Notes under the pieces: model-generated
Database searches by the model: none
Seen by the model: only the letters and a program-made list of their open reading frames with translations
What the model was told of the DNA's origin: nothing
Shown here: piece by piece, positions 9,485 through 18,840 of the stretch
How the letters are laid out: every line of letters begins with the position of its first letter
Position numbering within the stretch: position 1 is the first letter of the stretch
Source of the DNA: Eleftheria terrae
Lineage (GTDB): Bacteria > Pseudomonadota > Gammaproteobacteria > Burkholderiales > Burkholderiaceae_C
Length of the DNA: 64,000 bases
Assembly (NCBI RefSeq): GCF_030419005.1
Contig: NZ_CP106951.1
Location: forward strand, 806,001 to 870,000
Direction of reading: 5' to 3'
Position numbers and translations under genes: made by a program

Positions 9485-10231
9485 TCAGGCGAGCAGCGGC
9501 GGCAAGGCCTCGGCGGCCTTCGCACGGATCACCAGGTGTGCCAGTCCGTCGAGCTCGCTCGGCGCGGGGTTGATGATCACCACCCGGGCCTGCGCCTGGC
9601 GTGCCAGCGCCGGCAGCCCCGCTGCGGGATAGACGGCGCCGGCGGTGCCGACGACCAGCATCAGGTCACAGTCGCCGGCCGCATCCTCGGCCGCCTGTAG
9701 CGCCTGGCCGGGCAAGGCCTCGCCGAACCACACCACCCCGGGCCGCACCAGGTTGCCGCAGACGCCGCAGCGCGGTGGACGCCCGGGCTCCGCGCGCCGG
9801 GTGTCCTCCGCCTCGGCGCCGGCGGGCAGGTGGCGGCAGGCGTCCAGCCAGCGGTTGGCGAACAGCGCGCCGTGCAGGCAGATGACGTCGCTGCTGCCAG
9901 CGCGCTGGTGCAGGTCGTCCACATTCTGGGTCACCAGGCTCAGGCGGCCGGGGTGCCGGGCCTGCCAGTCGGCCAGCGCGCGGTGGCCGGCATTCGGCTC
10001 GGCACGGGCCACGCCTTCGCGGCGCGCGGCGTACCAGTCCCACACCAGCTGTGGGTCAGCGCGAAAGCCCGCCTCGGTGGCGAGCTGCTGCGGGTCGTAG
10101 CGAGCCCACAGGCCGCCCAGCGCATCGCGAAAGGTCGGCACGCCGCTCTCGGCCGACATGCCGGCGCCGGTCAGCACGCACAGGCGGCGGGCCTGCTGCA
10201 GCCAGCCGCGGGCGGTTTCCAGGGCGGACAT
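9485..10231 (-). CDS. NAD-dependent protein deacylase, sirtuin (Sir2) family
   Basis: 248 residues from the ATG at 10231. Sirtuin motifs are in order: [14 protein letters not shown] (NAD binding), [12 protein letters not shown], a catalytic His in CLHGALF, and VVGTAG near the end. The zinc site looks reduced: CGVCG is present, but the partner region has only one cysteine (WLDACRHL). The family removes acyl groups from lysines using NAD. A GTG at 10249 would add six residues and overlap the end of rlmB; the ATG at 10231 has GAGG about 8 nt upstream. It overlaps or abuts rlmB, so co-transcription is likely. Confidence 0.87.
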   Translation of the reverse strand: MSALETARGWLQQARRLCVLTGAGMSAESGVPTFRDALGGLWARYDPQQLATEAGFRADPQLVWDWYAARREGVARAEPNAGHRALADWQARHPGRLSLVTQNVDDLHQRAGSSDVICLHGALFANRWLDACRHLPAGAEAEDTRRAEPGRPPRCGVCGNLVRPGVVWFGEALPGQALQAAEDAAGDCDLMLVVGTAGAVYPAAGLPALARQAQARVVIINPAPSELDGLAHLVIRAKAAEALPPLLA

Positions 10232-10241
10232 GGGCGTGGCC

Positions 10242-10973
10242 TCAAGCACGCTGGCGCAGCGCCTCGTACAGGCAGATGCCGCTGGCCACCGAGACGTTCA
10301 AGCTCTCGACCGCCCCGCGCATCGGCAGGCTCACCAGCTCGTCGCAGGTCTTGCGGGTGAGTTGCCGCATGCCGGCGCCTTCGGCACCGAGCACCAGCGC
10401 GACCGGCCCCTTCAACTCCACCTGGTAGAGGGTCTTGGGTGCATCGTCGGAGGTGCCGATGACCCAGATGTTGCGCTCCTGCAGTTCCTTCAGCGTGCGG
10501 GCGAGGTTGGTCACCATGAAGTAGGGCATGGTCTCGGCCGCACCGCTGGCCACCTTGGCCACCGTGGCGTTGATGCCGACGGCGTGGTCCTTGGGAGCGA
10601 TCACGGCATGGGCGCCGGCACCGTCGGCCACGCGCAGGCAGGCGCCCAGGTTGTGGGGGTCGGTCACGCCGTCCAGCACCAGCAGCAGGGGCGGCTCCTC
10701 GATGCTGTCGAGCAGGTCGTCCAGCGACTTGACCTGCGCGACCGGCTCGACCTTGGCCACCACACCCTGGTGGCGGTGCGTGCCGCACAGCTTGTGCAGG
10801 CGGTCGTCGTCGCTGTCGACCAGGCGGGCGCCGGCTTCCTGCGCACGGGCGACAAACTGGCGCATGCGCTGGTCGCGCCGGCCGGCGTCGACATAAATCT
10901 CATGGATGGACTGGGGCGCAGTCTTCAGCCGCACGGTGACGGCATGGAAGCCAAACAGGACCTTGGCGCTCAT
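10242..10973 (-). CDS. rlmB: 23S rRNA (guanosine-2'-O-)-methyltransferase RlmB
   Basis: 243 residues, normal for the family. An N-terminal substrate-binding domain ([16 protein letters not shown]) is followed by a SpoU-type knotted methyltransferase domain with motifs [22 protein letters not shown] and a C-terminal [18 protein letters not shown]. RlmB methylates G2251 of 23S rRNA in E. coli. The alternative is a closely related TrmH-family enzyme, but the N-terminal domain and the ESLNVSVA motif favour RlmB. The sirtuin gene follows directly downstream on the same strand. Confidence 0.92.
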   Translation of the reverse strand: MSAKVLFGFHAVTVRLKTAPQSIHEIYVDAGRRDQRMRQFVARAQEAGARLVDSDDDRLHKLCGTHRHQGVVAKVEPVAQVKSLDDLLDSIEEPPLLLVLDGVTDPHNLGACLRVADGAGAHAVIAPKDHAVGINATVAKVASGAAETMPYFMVTNLARTLKELQERNIWVIGTSDDAPKTLYQVELKGPVALVLGAEGAGMRQLTRKTCDELVSLPMRGAVESLNVSVASGICLYEALRQRA

Positions 10974-10992
10974 CGGGGGGAACTCGGCAATT

Positions 10993-11682
10993 TCATGCCG
11001 CGATGGTAGCCGCTGCGGCGACCCGCCCGGCTTCGATGCGGATCTGGCGGTCGCAGCGCGCCGCGATGGTGCGATCGTGCGTCACCAGCACCAAGGTGGT
11101 GTCGTGCTCCCGGTTGAGGTCGAACATCAGCTGCATGACCTTCTCGCCGGTGGCAAAGTCCAGGCTGCCGGTCGGCTCGTCGGCCAGCAGCACCGCCGGC
11201 TGCACGACGAAAGCGCGGGCCAGAGCCACCCGCTGCTGCTCGCCGCCGGACAGCACCCGCGGATAGTGGCCCAGCCGCTCGCCCAGGCCGACCCGCTGCA
11301 GCATCTCGGCCGCCGCCTTGCGAGCGTCGGCCCGGCCTTGCAGCTCCAGCGGCAGCATGACGTTCTCCAGCGCGGTAAGGTTGCCCATCAGCTGGAAGCT
11401 CTGGAACACGAAGCCGACCTGCTCGGCCCGCAAGGCGGCTCGTGCGTCCTCGTCGATGGCGAAGAGGTCGCGGCCGGCCAGGCGCACCGTGCCCTGGCTC
11501 GGCGTGTCCAGGCCGGCAATGATGCCGAGCAAGGTGGACTTGCCGGAGCCCGAGGCGCCGACGATGGCCACCGATTCCTTGCGGGCCAGCGTGAAGTCGA
11601 TATCGTGCAGAATCGTCAGCACACCGGTGGAGTCGCGCACCTGCTTGGTGACACGCTCCACCTCAATGATGGGTTCACTCAT
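10993..11682 (-). CDS. ABC transporter ATP-binding protein (YbbA/LolD-like)
   Basis: 229 residues with Walker [10 protein letters not shown], signature [14 protein letters not shown] and Walker [13 protein letters not shown]. It belongs to the MacB/LolD/YbbA group of ATPases. In E. coli ybbA lies divergent from tesA with the permease ybbP next to it; here the divergent tesA partner is present but no permease gene lies downstream, which is rlmB instead. Its start codon shares two base pairs with the tesA ATG on the other strand (CATG at 11680-11683). The partner permease may be encoded elsewhere. Confidence 0.88.
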   Translation of the reverse strand: MSEPIIEVERVTKQVRDSTGVLTILHDIDFTLARKESVAIVGASGSGKSTLLGIIAGLDTPSQGTVRLAGRDLFAIDEDARAALRAEQVGFVFQSFQLMGNLTALENVMLPLELQGRADARKAAAEMLQRVGLGERLGHYPRVLSGGEQQRVALARAFVVQPAVLLADEPTGSLDFATGEKVMQLMFDLNREHDTTLVLVTHDRTIAARCDRQIRIEAGRVAAAATIAA

Positions 11683-12337
11683 GGTTCCAGTCTTCCAGCA
11701 ACGCCGCCACTTTATCCTGCTTGGCCTGGCCAGCGCGGTGCTGGCGCAAAGCCCTGCAGGGGCACGAGCCGCCGCCCCGGTGAAGGTGCTGGTCGTGGGC
11801 GACAGCCTGTCGGCCGAGTATGGCCTGACCCGCGGCAAAGGCTGGGTGGCCCTGCTCGAGCGCCAGCTGGCGGCCGCCCGCCCGCAGGCCAGCGTGATCA
11901 ACGCCAGCATCAGTGGCGACACGACCTCCGGTGGCCGCTCCCGCCTGCCGGCCCTGCTGAAGCAGCACCGGCCGACGCACGTGGTGCTCGAGCTCGGCGG
12001 CAACGACGCCCTGCGCGGCCTGCCGATGAGCATGACCGAGGCCAACCTCGGCGAAATGACCCGCGACGCACAAGAGGCGGGCGCCAAGGTGCTGCTGCTG
12101 GGCATGCAGATGCCGCCCAACTACGGCCGGGCCTATGCCGAGAGCTTCGCAGCGGTCTATGCCAAGGTGGCGCAGGCCCGGCAGGCGGCCCTGGTGCCGT
12201 TTTTTCTCAAAGGTGTGGGGGATGCCGCCAACAGCACCGAGCTGTTCCAGGCGGACCGCATCCACCCCAATGAGCGCGCCCAGGCCTTGATGTTGGACAA
12301 CGTCTGGCCGGCCCTGCAGCGCCTGCTGGAACCTTAG
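11681..12337 (+). CDS. tesA: SGNH-type esterase / thioesterase I (TesA-like arylesterase)
   Basis: 218 residues. A signal peptide (RRHFILLGLASAVLAQ) precedes the SGNH core: the nucleophile Ser in VVGDSLSAEYGL, Gly in block II, Asn in ELGGND, and the Asp-x-x-His pair in ADRIHPNE. The enzyme acts in the periplasm on acyl-thioesters, aryl esters or lysophospholipids. The start is ambiguous: in-frame ATGs also occur at 11666 and 11669, inside the divergent ABC gene, and none has a clear ribosome site. I use 11681, which gives a standard-length signal peptide. Confidence 0.87.
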   Translation: MVPVFQQRRHFILLGLASAVLAQSPAGARAAAPVKVLVVGDSLSAEYGLTRGKGWVALLERQLAAARPQASVINASISGDTTSGGRSRLPALLKQHRPTHVVLELGGNDALRGLPMSMTEANLGEMTRDAQEAGAKVLLLGMQMPPNYGRAYAESFAAVYAKVAQARQAALVPFFLKGVGDAANSTELFQADRIHPNERAQALMLDNVWPALQRLLEP

Positions 12338-12389
12338 GCAGCACGCCGGCGCAGCCCGTCGCGCTGCCGATCCAGGCCCCATGACGAAG

Positions 12390-12422
12390 AAGGCCGCCTG
12401 CCCTGCTGGGGCAGACGGCCTT
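12390..12422. terminator. Bidirectional hairpin terminator between tesA and phaB
   Basis: The arms AAGGCCG (12390-12396) and CGGCCTT (12416-12422) pair perfectly and extend inward through CTGCCC/GGGCAG around a short loop. The A and T ends flank the stem on both strands, and the hairpin lies between two converging genes, as expected for a shared intrinsic terminator. Confidence 0.65.
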
Positions 12423-12491
12423 GCGTGAGGACGCGGCAGGCAGACCGGCCCGCCTTGCCTCGCGGCGGACCGCCAGCCGCCCCAGCCGATG

Positions 12492-13229
12492 TCAGCCCAT
12501 GTGCAGGCCACCGTTGACCGAGAAATCGGCGCCGGTGGCAAAACCCGCCTCTTCCGAGACCACCCAGGACACGATGGACGCGATCTCGTCCGGCGTGCCG
12601 AGCCGCTTGACCGGGATGGTGGCCACGATCTTGTCCAGCACCTCGGGCTTGATGGCGCGCACCATGTCCGTGCCGATATAGCCGGGGCTGACGGTGTTGA
12701 CCGTGACACCCCTGGCCGCCAGCTCCTGCGCCAGCGCCATGGTGAAGCCGTGCATGCCGGCCTTGGCGGCGGAATAGTTGGTCTGCCCGGCCTGGCCCTT
12801 CTCGCCATTGACGGAGGAGATCTGCACGATGCGGCCCCAGCCCCGCTCCACCATGTCGCCCACCACCTGCTTGGTGACGTTGAACATGCTGTTGAGGTTG
12901 GTGTCGATCACCGCATCCCAGTCCTCACGGCTCATCTTCAGGAACATGCGGTCCCGGGTGATGCCAGCGTTGTTGACCAGCACGTCGATCGGTCCATGCT
13001 CGGCGCGCGCCTTCGAAAACGCGGCGACCGTGGACTCCCAGTCGGCCACATTGCCGACCGAGGCATGGAAGCTGTAGCCGAGCTCCTTCTGCTGGTCGAG
13101 CCACTTCACGTAGTCGCGGCTGGGGCCGCATCCGGCGATCACGGTGAAGCCATCCCTGTGCAGGCGCTGGCAGATCGCGGTGCCGATGCCACCCATGCCG
13201 CCGGTGACGTAAGCAACCTTCTGAGTCAT
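12492..13229 (-). CDS. phaB: Acetoacetyl-CoA reductase
   Basis: 245 residues, SDR family. The NADPH-binding motif is VTGGMGGIGTAIC, and the catalytic residues are Ser in ISSVNG and the YSAAKAG Tyr/Lys pair. It matches the PhaB type with the WDAVIDTNLNSMFNVTKQV stretch. It reduces acetoacetyl-CoA to (R)-3-hydroxybutyryl-CoA for poly-3-hydroxybutyrate synthesis. It is the last gene of the leftward phaC-phaA-phaB cluster, 106 bp after phaA, and ends at a hairpin terminator. Confidence 0.95.
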   Translation of the reverse strand: MTQKVAYVTGGMGGIGTAICQRLHRDGFTVIAGCGPSRDYVKWLDQQKELGYSFHASVGNVADWESTVAAFSKARAEHGPIDVLVNNAGITRDRMFLKMSREDWDAVIDTNLNSMFNVTKQVVGDMVERGWGRIVQISSVNGEKGQAGQTNYSAAKAGMHGFTMALAQELAARGVTVNTVSPGYIGTDMVRAIKPEVLDKIVATIPVKRLGTPDEIASIVSWVVSEEAGFATGADFSVNGGLHMG

Positions 13230-13335
13230 GTCCTACTCCTTGGTGAAAAGCGGGTGCCGAGGGCCAGGCTCGCTCCGGGGGCGGGGCCGGTCAACCGGTG
13301 TTCTCCCTGCCTGGCTCCGGCGTCTGTGTCGGGGT

Positions 13336-14517
13336 TCAACGCTCGACGGTCAGTGCGACGCCCATGCCACCACCGATGCACAGAGAGGCAATGCCCTTCT
13401 TGGCATCGCGGCGCTGCATCTCGTGCAGCAGCGTGACCAGGATGCGGCAGCCCGAGGCGCCGATGGGGTGGCCGATCGCGATGGCCCCGCCGTTGACGTT
13501 GACCTTGCTCGTATCCCAGCCCATTTCCTTGTGCACTGCACAGGCCTGGGCCGCGAACGCTTCGTTGATCTCCAGCAGGTCGAGGTCGGCCGCCTGCCAG
13601 CCGGCCCGCTGCAGCGCCTTGCGGGCCGCCGGCACCGGGCCCATGCCCATGTAGGCCGGGTCCACACCTGCGCTTGCATAGGACGCGATGCGAGCCAGCG
13701 GCTTCAGGCCCAGCGCCTGCGCCTTGGCCGCCGTCATCAGCACCACCGCGGCCGCACCGTCGTTGATGCCCGAGGCATTGCCGGCCGTCACGCTGCCCGC
13801 CTTGTCAAAGGCCGGCCGCAGGCCTGCGAGTGCTTCGGCGTTGGTCTTGCGGTTGATGAATTCGTCGGCCTCGAAGCGCAGCGGGTCACCCTTCTTCTGA
13901 GGGATGGTGACCGGCACGATCTCGTCCTTGAAGCGGCCGGCCTCCTGGGCGGCCGCGGCCTTCATCTGCGAGGCCAGGGCCAGCTCGTCCTGCTGCTCCC
14001 GGGTGATGCCATATTGCTTGGCCACGTTTTCGGCGGTGATGCCCATGTGGTACTGGTTGTACACGTCCCAAAGACCGTCGGTGATCATGGAATCGATCAT
14101 CTTCCAGTCACCCATGCGCTGGCCCTCGCGGGAGTTGAGCAGCACGTGAGGCGACAGGCTCATGTTCTCCTGGCCCCCGGCGATGACGATGTCGGAATCG
14201 CCGTCGCGGATGGCCTGCGCTGCGAGCATCACGGCTTTCAGGCCGGAACCGCAGACCTTGTTGATGGTCATCGCAGGCACGCTGTGCGGCAAGCCGGCTC
14301 TAATCACAGCTTGACGCGCCGGGTTCTGCCCGCAGCCCGCTTGCAGCACCTGGCCGAGGATCACGTCGTCGACCTGCTCGCCCTGCAGGCCGGCGCGCTT
14401 GAGCACCTCGGTGATGACGGTGGCACCCAGCTCGGCGGCCGGCGTCTTGGACAGCGCTCCGCCGAACTTGCCAACGGCGGTACGGGCAGCGGAAACGATC
14501 ACGATATCGGTTGTCAT
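13336..14517 (-). CDS. phaA: Acetyl-CoA acetyltransferase (beta-ketothiolase)
   Basis: 393 residues, the standard length. The nucleophilic Cys is in [12 protein letters not shown], and the second active-site signatures are [26 protein letters not shown] and CIGGGMG. It condenses two acetyl-CoA into acetoacetyl-CoA, the first step of PHB synthesis. The start is the ATG of [13 protein letters not shown]; the longer upstream frame is not conserved. It lies between phaC and phaB, 67 bp after phaC. Confidence 0.95.
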   Translation of the reverse strand: MTTDIVIVSAARTAVGKFGGALSKTPAAELGATVITEVLKRAGLQGEQVDDVILGQVLQAGCGQNPARQAVIRAGLPHSVPAMTINKVCGSGLKAVMLAAQAIRDGDSDIVIAGGQENMSLSPHVLLNSREGQRMGDWKMIDSMITDGLWDVYNQYHMGITAENVAKQYGITREQQDELALASQMKAAAAQEAGRFKDEIVPVTIPQKKGDPLRFEADEFINRKTNAEALAGLRPAFDKAGSVTAGNASGINDGAAAVVLMTAAKAQALGLKPLARIASYASAGVDPAYMGMGPVPAARKALQRAGWQAADLDLLEINEAFAAQACAVHKEMGWDTSKVNVNGGAIAIGHPIGASGCRILVTLLHEMQRRDAKKGIASLCIGGGMGVALTVER

Positions 14518-14584
14518 GGCTTGGGCTCCTTGGTGAGTCGGTTGGCGATCGCGCGGCGCCCGCCGGGGCGCCGGCCGGCCGCGG

Positions 14585-16318
14585 TCAGGCTTTCTGTTTG
14601 ACGTAGCGGCCGGGCGCGGCTTCGATCGGTGGATGATTCGCATTGCCCTGGGCGCGGGGGGCTGCAACTAGCTTGCCAGAGTGCGGGCGGATCCAGTCCG
14701 CCCACATCGTCCACCAGCTGCCAGGATGCTCGGTGGCGCCGGCCAGCCAGTCGGCGGACTGGTCCGGCAGCTGGTCGTTGCTCCAGTAGCTGCGCTTCTT
14801 CTTGGCAGGGTGGTTGATGACGCCGGCAATGTGGCCGGAGGCGCCCAGCACAAAGCGGCGGTCTCCCTTGAGCAGCCGGGTGGCGGCATAGGCGCCGTCC
14901 CACGGCACGATGTGGTCTTCACGCGAGCCGTAGACGAAGGCCGGTGCGTCGATGCGGCCCAGGTCCAGCGGCACGCCGCAGACCTGCAGCCGTCCGGGCT
15001 CGCGCAGCCGGTTTTCGAGGTAGGCGTTGCGCAGATACCAGCAGTACATGGGCCCCGGCAGGTTGGTGCTGTCGGAGTTCCAGTACAGCAGGTCGAAAGG
15101 CGGTGGCGTCTCTCCCTTCAGGTAGTTGCCGACGACATAGTTCCACACCAGGTCGTTGGGGCGCAGGAAGGAGAACGTGGCAGCCAGCTCCTGGCCTCGC
15201 AGCAGGCCGCCGCCCGTGGGGCTCTGCGCGCCGATGGACCGCTCGCGCACCTGCACGCCGGCCTCGTCGATGAACAGGTCCAGCACGCCGGTGTTGGCAA
15301 AGTCCAGGAAGGCAGTCAGCAGCGTCATGCTGCTGGCGGCCTTCTCGCCTCGTGCGTCGAGCACGGCCAGTGCGGTGCCGAGCAGGGTGCCGCCGATGCA
15401 GAAGCCGAGGGTGTTGATGCGTTCACTGCCGCTGATCTCCTGCGCCAGGTGGATGGCCTGGATCACGCCCTGCTCGATGTAGTCGTCCCAGCCGAGGTGG
15501 GCCATGCTCTCGTCGGCATTGCGCCAGCTCATCAGGAAGACCCGCAGGCCCTGCTCGGCGGCATAGCGCACCAGCGAATTGTCCGGCTGCAGGTCGAGGA
15601 TGTAGTACTTGTTGATGCACGGCGGCACGATGAGCAACGGCCGCTCGTGGACCTCGGCGGTGAGCGGCTTGTATTCGATCAGCTGGAACAGCTCGTTCTC
15701 GAACACCACGCTGCCCTCGGTGGTGGCGACGTTGCGTCCCACCTCGAAGACGCTCTCGTCGGTCTGCGACAAATGGCCTTGCTTCAGGTCCTGCAGCAGG
15801 TGGCGCAGCCCCTGGGCGATGCTCTCGCCGCCGGTTTCCAGCGCCTTGCGCTGCGCCTCGGGGTTGAAGGCCAGGAAATTGCTGGGCGCCGAAGCGTCGA
15901 TCCACTGCTGCACCGCGAAGCGCACGCGCTGGCGCGTCTTCTCGTCGGCTTCGACACTGTCGGCCAGCTTGAGCAGGGTGCGGGCATTGAGGAGGTACAT
16001 CGCGGCGACATAGGCCGCGCCAGGGCTGCCCGACCAGTCGGCGGCGGCGAAGCGCCGGTCCCGCAACGGCTGGGGCGAGGCGCCGGGCTGGGCCACGGCG
16101 TCGTTCCAGATCCGCGCCGCCTCCCGCAGGTAGTCGGCCTGCAGCTCGGCCCAGCCGTTCAGCGGCAGTTTCAGCTGGCCCAGGGCGGCGAAGGCCTCCC
16201 CGAAGGGGGTGGCCAGGCTGCCGGCACCGAAGCCGCCGGGTGGCGTGCCGAACAGGGCGCCGAAAGGCCCGCCAAAGGGGGATGTGGCGGGCTGCATGGG
16301 GCTTGCGCTTTGCTTCAT
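14585..16318 (-). CDS. phaC: Class I poly(R)-hydroxyalkanoic acid synthase
   Basis: 577 residues. The lipase-like box GFCIGG holds the nucleophile Cys307; Asp468 (REDHIVPW) and His496 (GASGHIAGV) complete the triad with the same spacing as the Cupriavidus necator enzyme. It polymerises 3-hydroxyacyl-CoA into PHA granules. The N-terminus is rich in Gly, Pro and Phe, which is common and variable. The start at 16318 has an excellent GAGGAG Shine-Dalgarno 4 nt before it. It is first in the phaCAB operon, with a divergent promoter region of about 150 bp upstream. Confidence 0.96.
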   Translation of the reverse strand: MKQSASPMQPATSPFGGPFGALFGTPPGGFGAGSLATPFGEAFAALGQLKLPLNGWAELQADYLREAARIWNDAVAQPGASPQPLRDRRFAAADWSGSPGAAYVAAMYLLNARTLLKLADSVEADEKTRQRVRFAVQQWIDASAPSNFLAFNPEAQRKALETGGESIAQGLRHLLQDLKQGHLSQTDESVFEVGRNVATTEGSVVFENELFQLIEYKPLTAEVHERPLLIVPPCINKYYILDLQPDNSLVRYAAEQGLRVFLMSWRNADESMAHLGWDDYIEQGVIQAIHLAQEISGSERINTLGFCIGGTLLGTALAVLDARGEKAASSMTLLTAFLDFANTGVLDLFIDEAGVQVRERSIGAQSPTGGGLLRGQELAATFSFLRPNDLVWNYVVGNYLKGETPPPFDLLYWNSDSTNLPGPMYCWYLRNAYLENRLREPGRLQVCGVPLDLGRIDAPAFVYGSREDHIVPWDGAYAATRLLKGDRRFVLGASGHIAGVINHPAKKKRSYWSNDQLPDQSADWLAGATEHPGSWWTMWADWIRPHSGKLVAAPRAQGNANHPPIEAAPGRYVKQKA

Positions 16319-16469
16319 CGTCTCCTCGGGAATGGGGATGGCTGGAATCGGGCGGCTCACGCCCAGTTTGTACACCGTGGCCCGGCAATCGGGCGCGGCG
16401 GCTTCATAATCGTGTCGCCTCCCTGGGGCGTGTCAACCCAGTCTGCCGAAACCAGCAGGCCGCTGCGCG

Positions 16470-16775
16470 GTGCTTTTGATGTATCTGATTCCTATCACCT
16501 GGCTGTATGTCGTCCTGATGATGTCGATCGCGGAAGCGACCAGCACGCAGGGCACGGTGCTCGGGGCGATCTTCACCTTCCTGCTGTATGGCGTGGGCCC
16601 AGTGGCGCTCGTGACCTACCTGCTGGGCACGCCGCAGCGCCGCAAGGAGCGCCTGCAGGCTGAACGCGAGGCGCGTGACGCGGCGCGGGCGGCGTCATCC
16701 GGGGCTGCCTCCGATCCAGACGGCCGCGGCCATGCGCCCGGTGACCCGGTCGCGCCGGAACGAGAAGAAGCGTGA
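16470..16775 (+). CDS. Small two-helix membrane protein, function unknown
   Basis: 101 residues from a GTG (or 98 from the ATG at 16479). Two hydrophobic helices (LIPITWLYVVLMM and GAIFTFLLYGVGPVALVTYLL) are followed by a charged Arg/Glu-rich C-terminal tail. Proteins of this shape are common in Burkholderiales; I cannot assign a function. Its last 81 bp overlap the 3' end of pgeF on the other strand, which constrains the tail sequence and may explain its low complexity. It is divergent from phaC. Confidence 0.65.
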   Translation: MLLMYLIPITWLYVVLMMSIAEATSTQGTVLGAIFTFLLYGVGPVALVTYLLGTPQRRKERLQAEREARDAARAASSGAASDPDGRGHAPGDPVAPEREEA

Positions 16776-17534
16776 GCCCTCCTCCACCGTGCACCAGTGG
16801 CCGCCACTGACCTGCTGCACGCCGGCGACAGCGAGGCGGTCACGGGCCAGCCCGGCCAGGTCGGCCAGCCACTTGCCGGGACGCCCCCCCGCGGTGAAGC
16901 GCGACGCAGCGCCCCCCTCCCCGGCGGCTTGCGGCACTTCGCACCCAAGGGGCGCGACGGCCTCGCCGAGGAAAGCGGTGCGCACGTCGTCGCCCACCTC
17001 GAAATGCCGCGGGCCGATGCACGCACCCAACCAGGCAACCAGCTCGCCAGGGCGGCAGGCTGCGGCCTGGCAGAGGGCGGCAATCGTCGCCTCCAGCACC
17101 CCGCCGGCCAGCCCGCGCCAGCCGGCATGCGCGGCGGCCACCCCGCGGCCGCCCGGCGCCGCGAACAGCACCGGCAGACAGTCGGCCACCATCACGGTGC
17201 AGGCCAGGCCGGCTTCGGTGGTGAAGGCAGCGTCGGCATCGATCGTGGCGGCGGAGGCAGCGGCGTCGGCCGCCTGCAGGCGAACCACCCGGGTGCCGTG
17301 CACCTGGTTCAGGAACACCGGCCGCGCGCCGAGCACGGCAGCGAAGCGGTCGCGGTTGCGGGCCACGTCGGCGGGTCCATCGCCGACATGGCTGCCGAGG
17401 TTCATGCTGTCATAGGGTGCCGCACTGCAGCCGCCGGTGCGGGTGGACATGACAGCGCCCACGCCGGCCGGAGCGGGCCACTCGGGCCGCAGCCAGCCGG
17501 CCGCCGCCGACGGGAGGCCGGCGCCGTGGCTCAC
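16695..17534 (-). CDS. pgeF: Peptidoglycan editing factor PgeF (YfiH, laccase-domain protein)
   Basis: 279 residues. The family's metal/active-site His-Cys-His residues appear as NQVHGTRVV, VMVADCLPVLF and AAAHAGWRG. YfiH/PgeF proteins were annotated as polyphenol oxidases and are now known to keep non-canonical amino acids out of peptidoglycan precursors. The GTG start at 17534 overlaps the stop of maiA (GTGA), so translation is probably coupled. Its 3' end overlaps the converging small membrane protein gene by 81 bp. Confidence 0.88.
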   Translation of the reverse strand: MSHGAGLPSAAAGWLRPEWPAPAGVGAVMSTRTGGCSAAPYDSMNLGSHVGDGPADVARNRDRFAAVLGARPVFLNQVHGTRVVRLQAADAAASAATIDADAAFTTEAGLACTVMVADCLPVLFAAPGGRGVAAAHAGWRGLAGGVLEATIAALCQAAACRPGELVAWLGACIGPRHFEVGDDVRTAFLGEAVAPLGCEVPQAAGEGGAASRFTAGGRPGKWLADLAGLARDRLAVAGVQQVSGGHWCTVEEGSRFFSFRRDRVTGRMAAAVWIGGSPG

Positions 17535-18175
17535 GCCGGCGCGTCCGGGCAGTTCGAGGGCTGGGCCTCGATGAAGGCCGGCTGCTGCATGCAGTGGTCG
17601 AACACCTTCATGACGGTGGGCACGTGGTCGAGGCGGCAGTCGAACCGCTGTGCATTGAAGATCTGAGGCACCAGCACGCAATCGGCCAGCGTGGGCGTAT
17701 CGCCATGGCAATAGGGGCCGGTGGCCGGGTGGCCAGCCAGCTGGCGCTCCACCGCCTCGAGGCCGGATTCCACCCAGTGTCGGTACCAGCCGTTCTTCTG
17801 CTCTTCCGACAGGCCGAGGTCCTGCGTCAGGTACTTCAGCACCCGCAGGTTGTTCAGCGGATGGATCTCACAGGCGATGTCCAGCGCCAGTGCCCGCACC
17901 CTGGCCCGCTCGGCCGGCGCGGCCGGCAACAGCCGGGGCTCGGGATGCACCTCGTCGAGGTATTCGATGATGGCCAGCGATTGCGTCAGCACCTTGCCTT
18001 CATGCTCGAGCACGGGCACCAGCCGCTCCGGCGACAAGGCGGCAAAGGCCGGCTGCAGCTGCTCGCCCTTCGCCAGATGGACCGGCAGGTAGTCATAGCT
18101 CAGGTGCTTGAGCTGCAGCGCGATGCGCACGCGGAAGGAAGCGGAACTGCGAAAGTAGTTATGAAGCTTCATCAT
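17531..18175 (-). CDS. maiA: Maleylacetoacetate / maleylpyruvate isomerase (zeta-class GST)
   Basis: 214 residues. The zeta-GST N-terminus MKLHNYFRSSASFRVRIAL carries the SSxSxRVR glutathione-binding motif; the C-terminal domain has GDTPTLADCVLVPQ. It isomerises maleylacetoacetate to fumarylacetoacetate (tyrosine breakdown) or maleylpyruvate to fumarylpyruvate (gentisate route). A FAH-family hydrolase gene lies 0.6 kb away on the same strand, the expected next step, with ubiC in between on the other strand. Two ATGs are adjacent (18175 and 18172); I use the first because a TACACT box ends 7 nt upstream of it and there is no Shine-Dalgarno. Confidence 0.9.
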   Translation of the reverse strand: MMKLHNYFRSSASFRVRIALQLKHLSYDYLPVHLAKGEQLQPAFAALSPERLVPVLEHEGKVLTQSLAIIEYLDEVHPEPRLLPAAPAERARVRALALDIACEIHPLNNLRVLKYLTQDLGLSEEQKNGWYRHWVESGLEAVERQLAGHPATGPYCHGDTPTLADCVLVPQIFNAQRFDCRLDHVPTVMKVFDHCMQQPAFIEAQPSNCPDAPA

Positions 18176-18182
18176 GCGCGGC

Positions 18183-18188
18183 AGTGTA
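18183..18188 (-). promoter_or_regulatory. Possible -10 box (TACACT) for a leaderless maiA transcript
   Basis: Read on the minus strand, TACACT is followed by 7 nt and then the tandem ATG of maiA. No Shine-Dalgarno is present and no good -35 hexamer can be seen. The layout is the same as upstream of chrA and the NUDIX gene. Confidence 0.35.
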
Positions 18189-18267
18189 GCCAGACTGCAT
18201 GTCGTTTCGATGTGCGACCCCATCGTTATGATGGCGCCCCTGTCTGTACCAAGGACCTCTGGCCATC

Positions 18268-18840
18268 GTGCATTGGCTTCCCCATCCGCCCCTGGACCGG
18301 CGCCTGCGCCGCTGGGTCACGGCCGGCGGCTCGCTGACCGCCCACCTGCAGCGCGCCTGCCGGCAGGTGACGGTGCAACGCCTGCACCAGGGCGCGAGCC
18401 CGATGCGGCGCGACGAGGCGCACGCGCTGCGCCGCGAGCGCCAGCGCCGCGCGCATGCGCGAGAAGTGGTGCTGCGTTGCGATGCCGAGCCGGTCGTCTA
18501 TGCCCGCAGCGTGGTGGCCGCGCACCGGGTGCACGGCCCGTGGCGCGCGCTGGCCGGGCTGGGCAGCCGGCCGCTGGCCCAGCTGCTGTTTCAGCAGCCG
18601 CACATCGCCCGTTCGCCGCTGGCCTATGCCCGGGTGCCGCGGTGCGGGCCGCTGCGGCGGCACATTGCCGCCGCCTGGCAAGCCGCCACCGACAGCCCGC
18701 TGCCCCCTGCCGGGCTGTGGGCCCGCCGCTCGCTGTTCACCAAGCAGCGCGCGCCGCTGTGGCTGATGGAGGTGTTCTCGCCGCGGCTGGCCGAGCGGCG
18801 CGCGCCGCTCAGGCGACGACCTGGAGCTGCAGCGGGCTGA
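18268..18840 (+). CDS. ubiC: Chorismate--pyruvate lyase
   Basis: 190 residues. It matches the UbiC family by its pattern: an N-terminal WVTAGGSLTAHL, a central REVVLRCDAEPVVYARSV, a GSRPLAQLLF stretch and a C-terminal WARRSLFTKQRAPLWLMEVF. It releases 4-hydroxybenzoate and pyruvate from chorismate, the first committed step of ubiquinone synthesis. It starts at a GTG (MHWLPHPPLDRRL). The last 32 bp overlap the end of the converging FAH-family gene. Conservation is moderate, but motif order is clear. Confidence 0.85.
   Translation: MHWLPHPPLDRRLRRWVTAGGSLTAHLQRACRQVTVQRLHQGASPMRRDEAHALRRERQRRAHAREVVLRCDAEPVVYARSVVAAHRVHGPWRALAGLGSRPLAQLLFQQPHIARSPLAYARVPRCGPLRRHIAAAWQAATDSPLPPAGLWARRSLFTKQRAPLWLMEVFSPRLAERRAPLRRRPGAAAG

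Noticed and set aside
12489..13436. Long plus-strand frame opposite phaB (and similar frames opposite phaA, phaC, the penicillin acylase and others).
   Set aside because: Antisense shadows in GC-rich coding DNA; translations are His/Arg/Ala-rich without domains, while the opposite strand encodes conserved enzymes.
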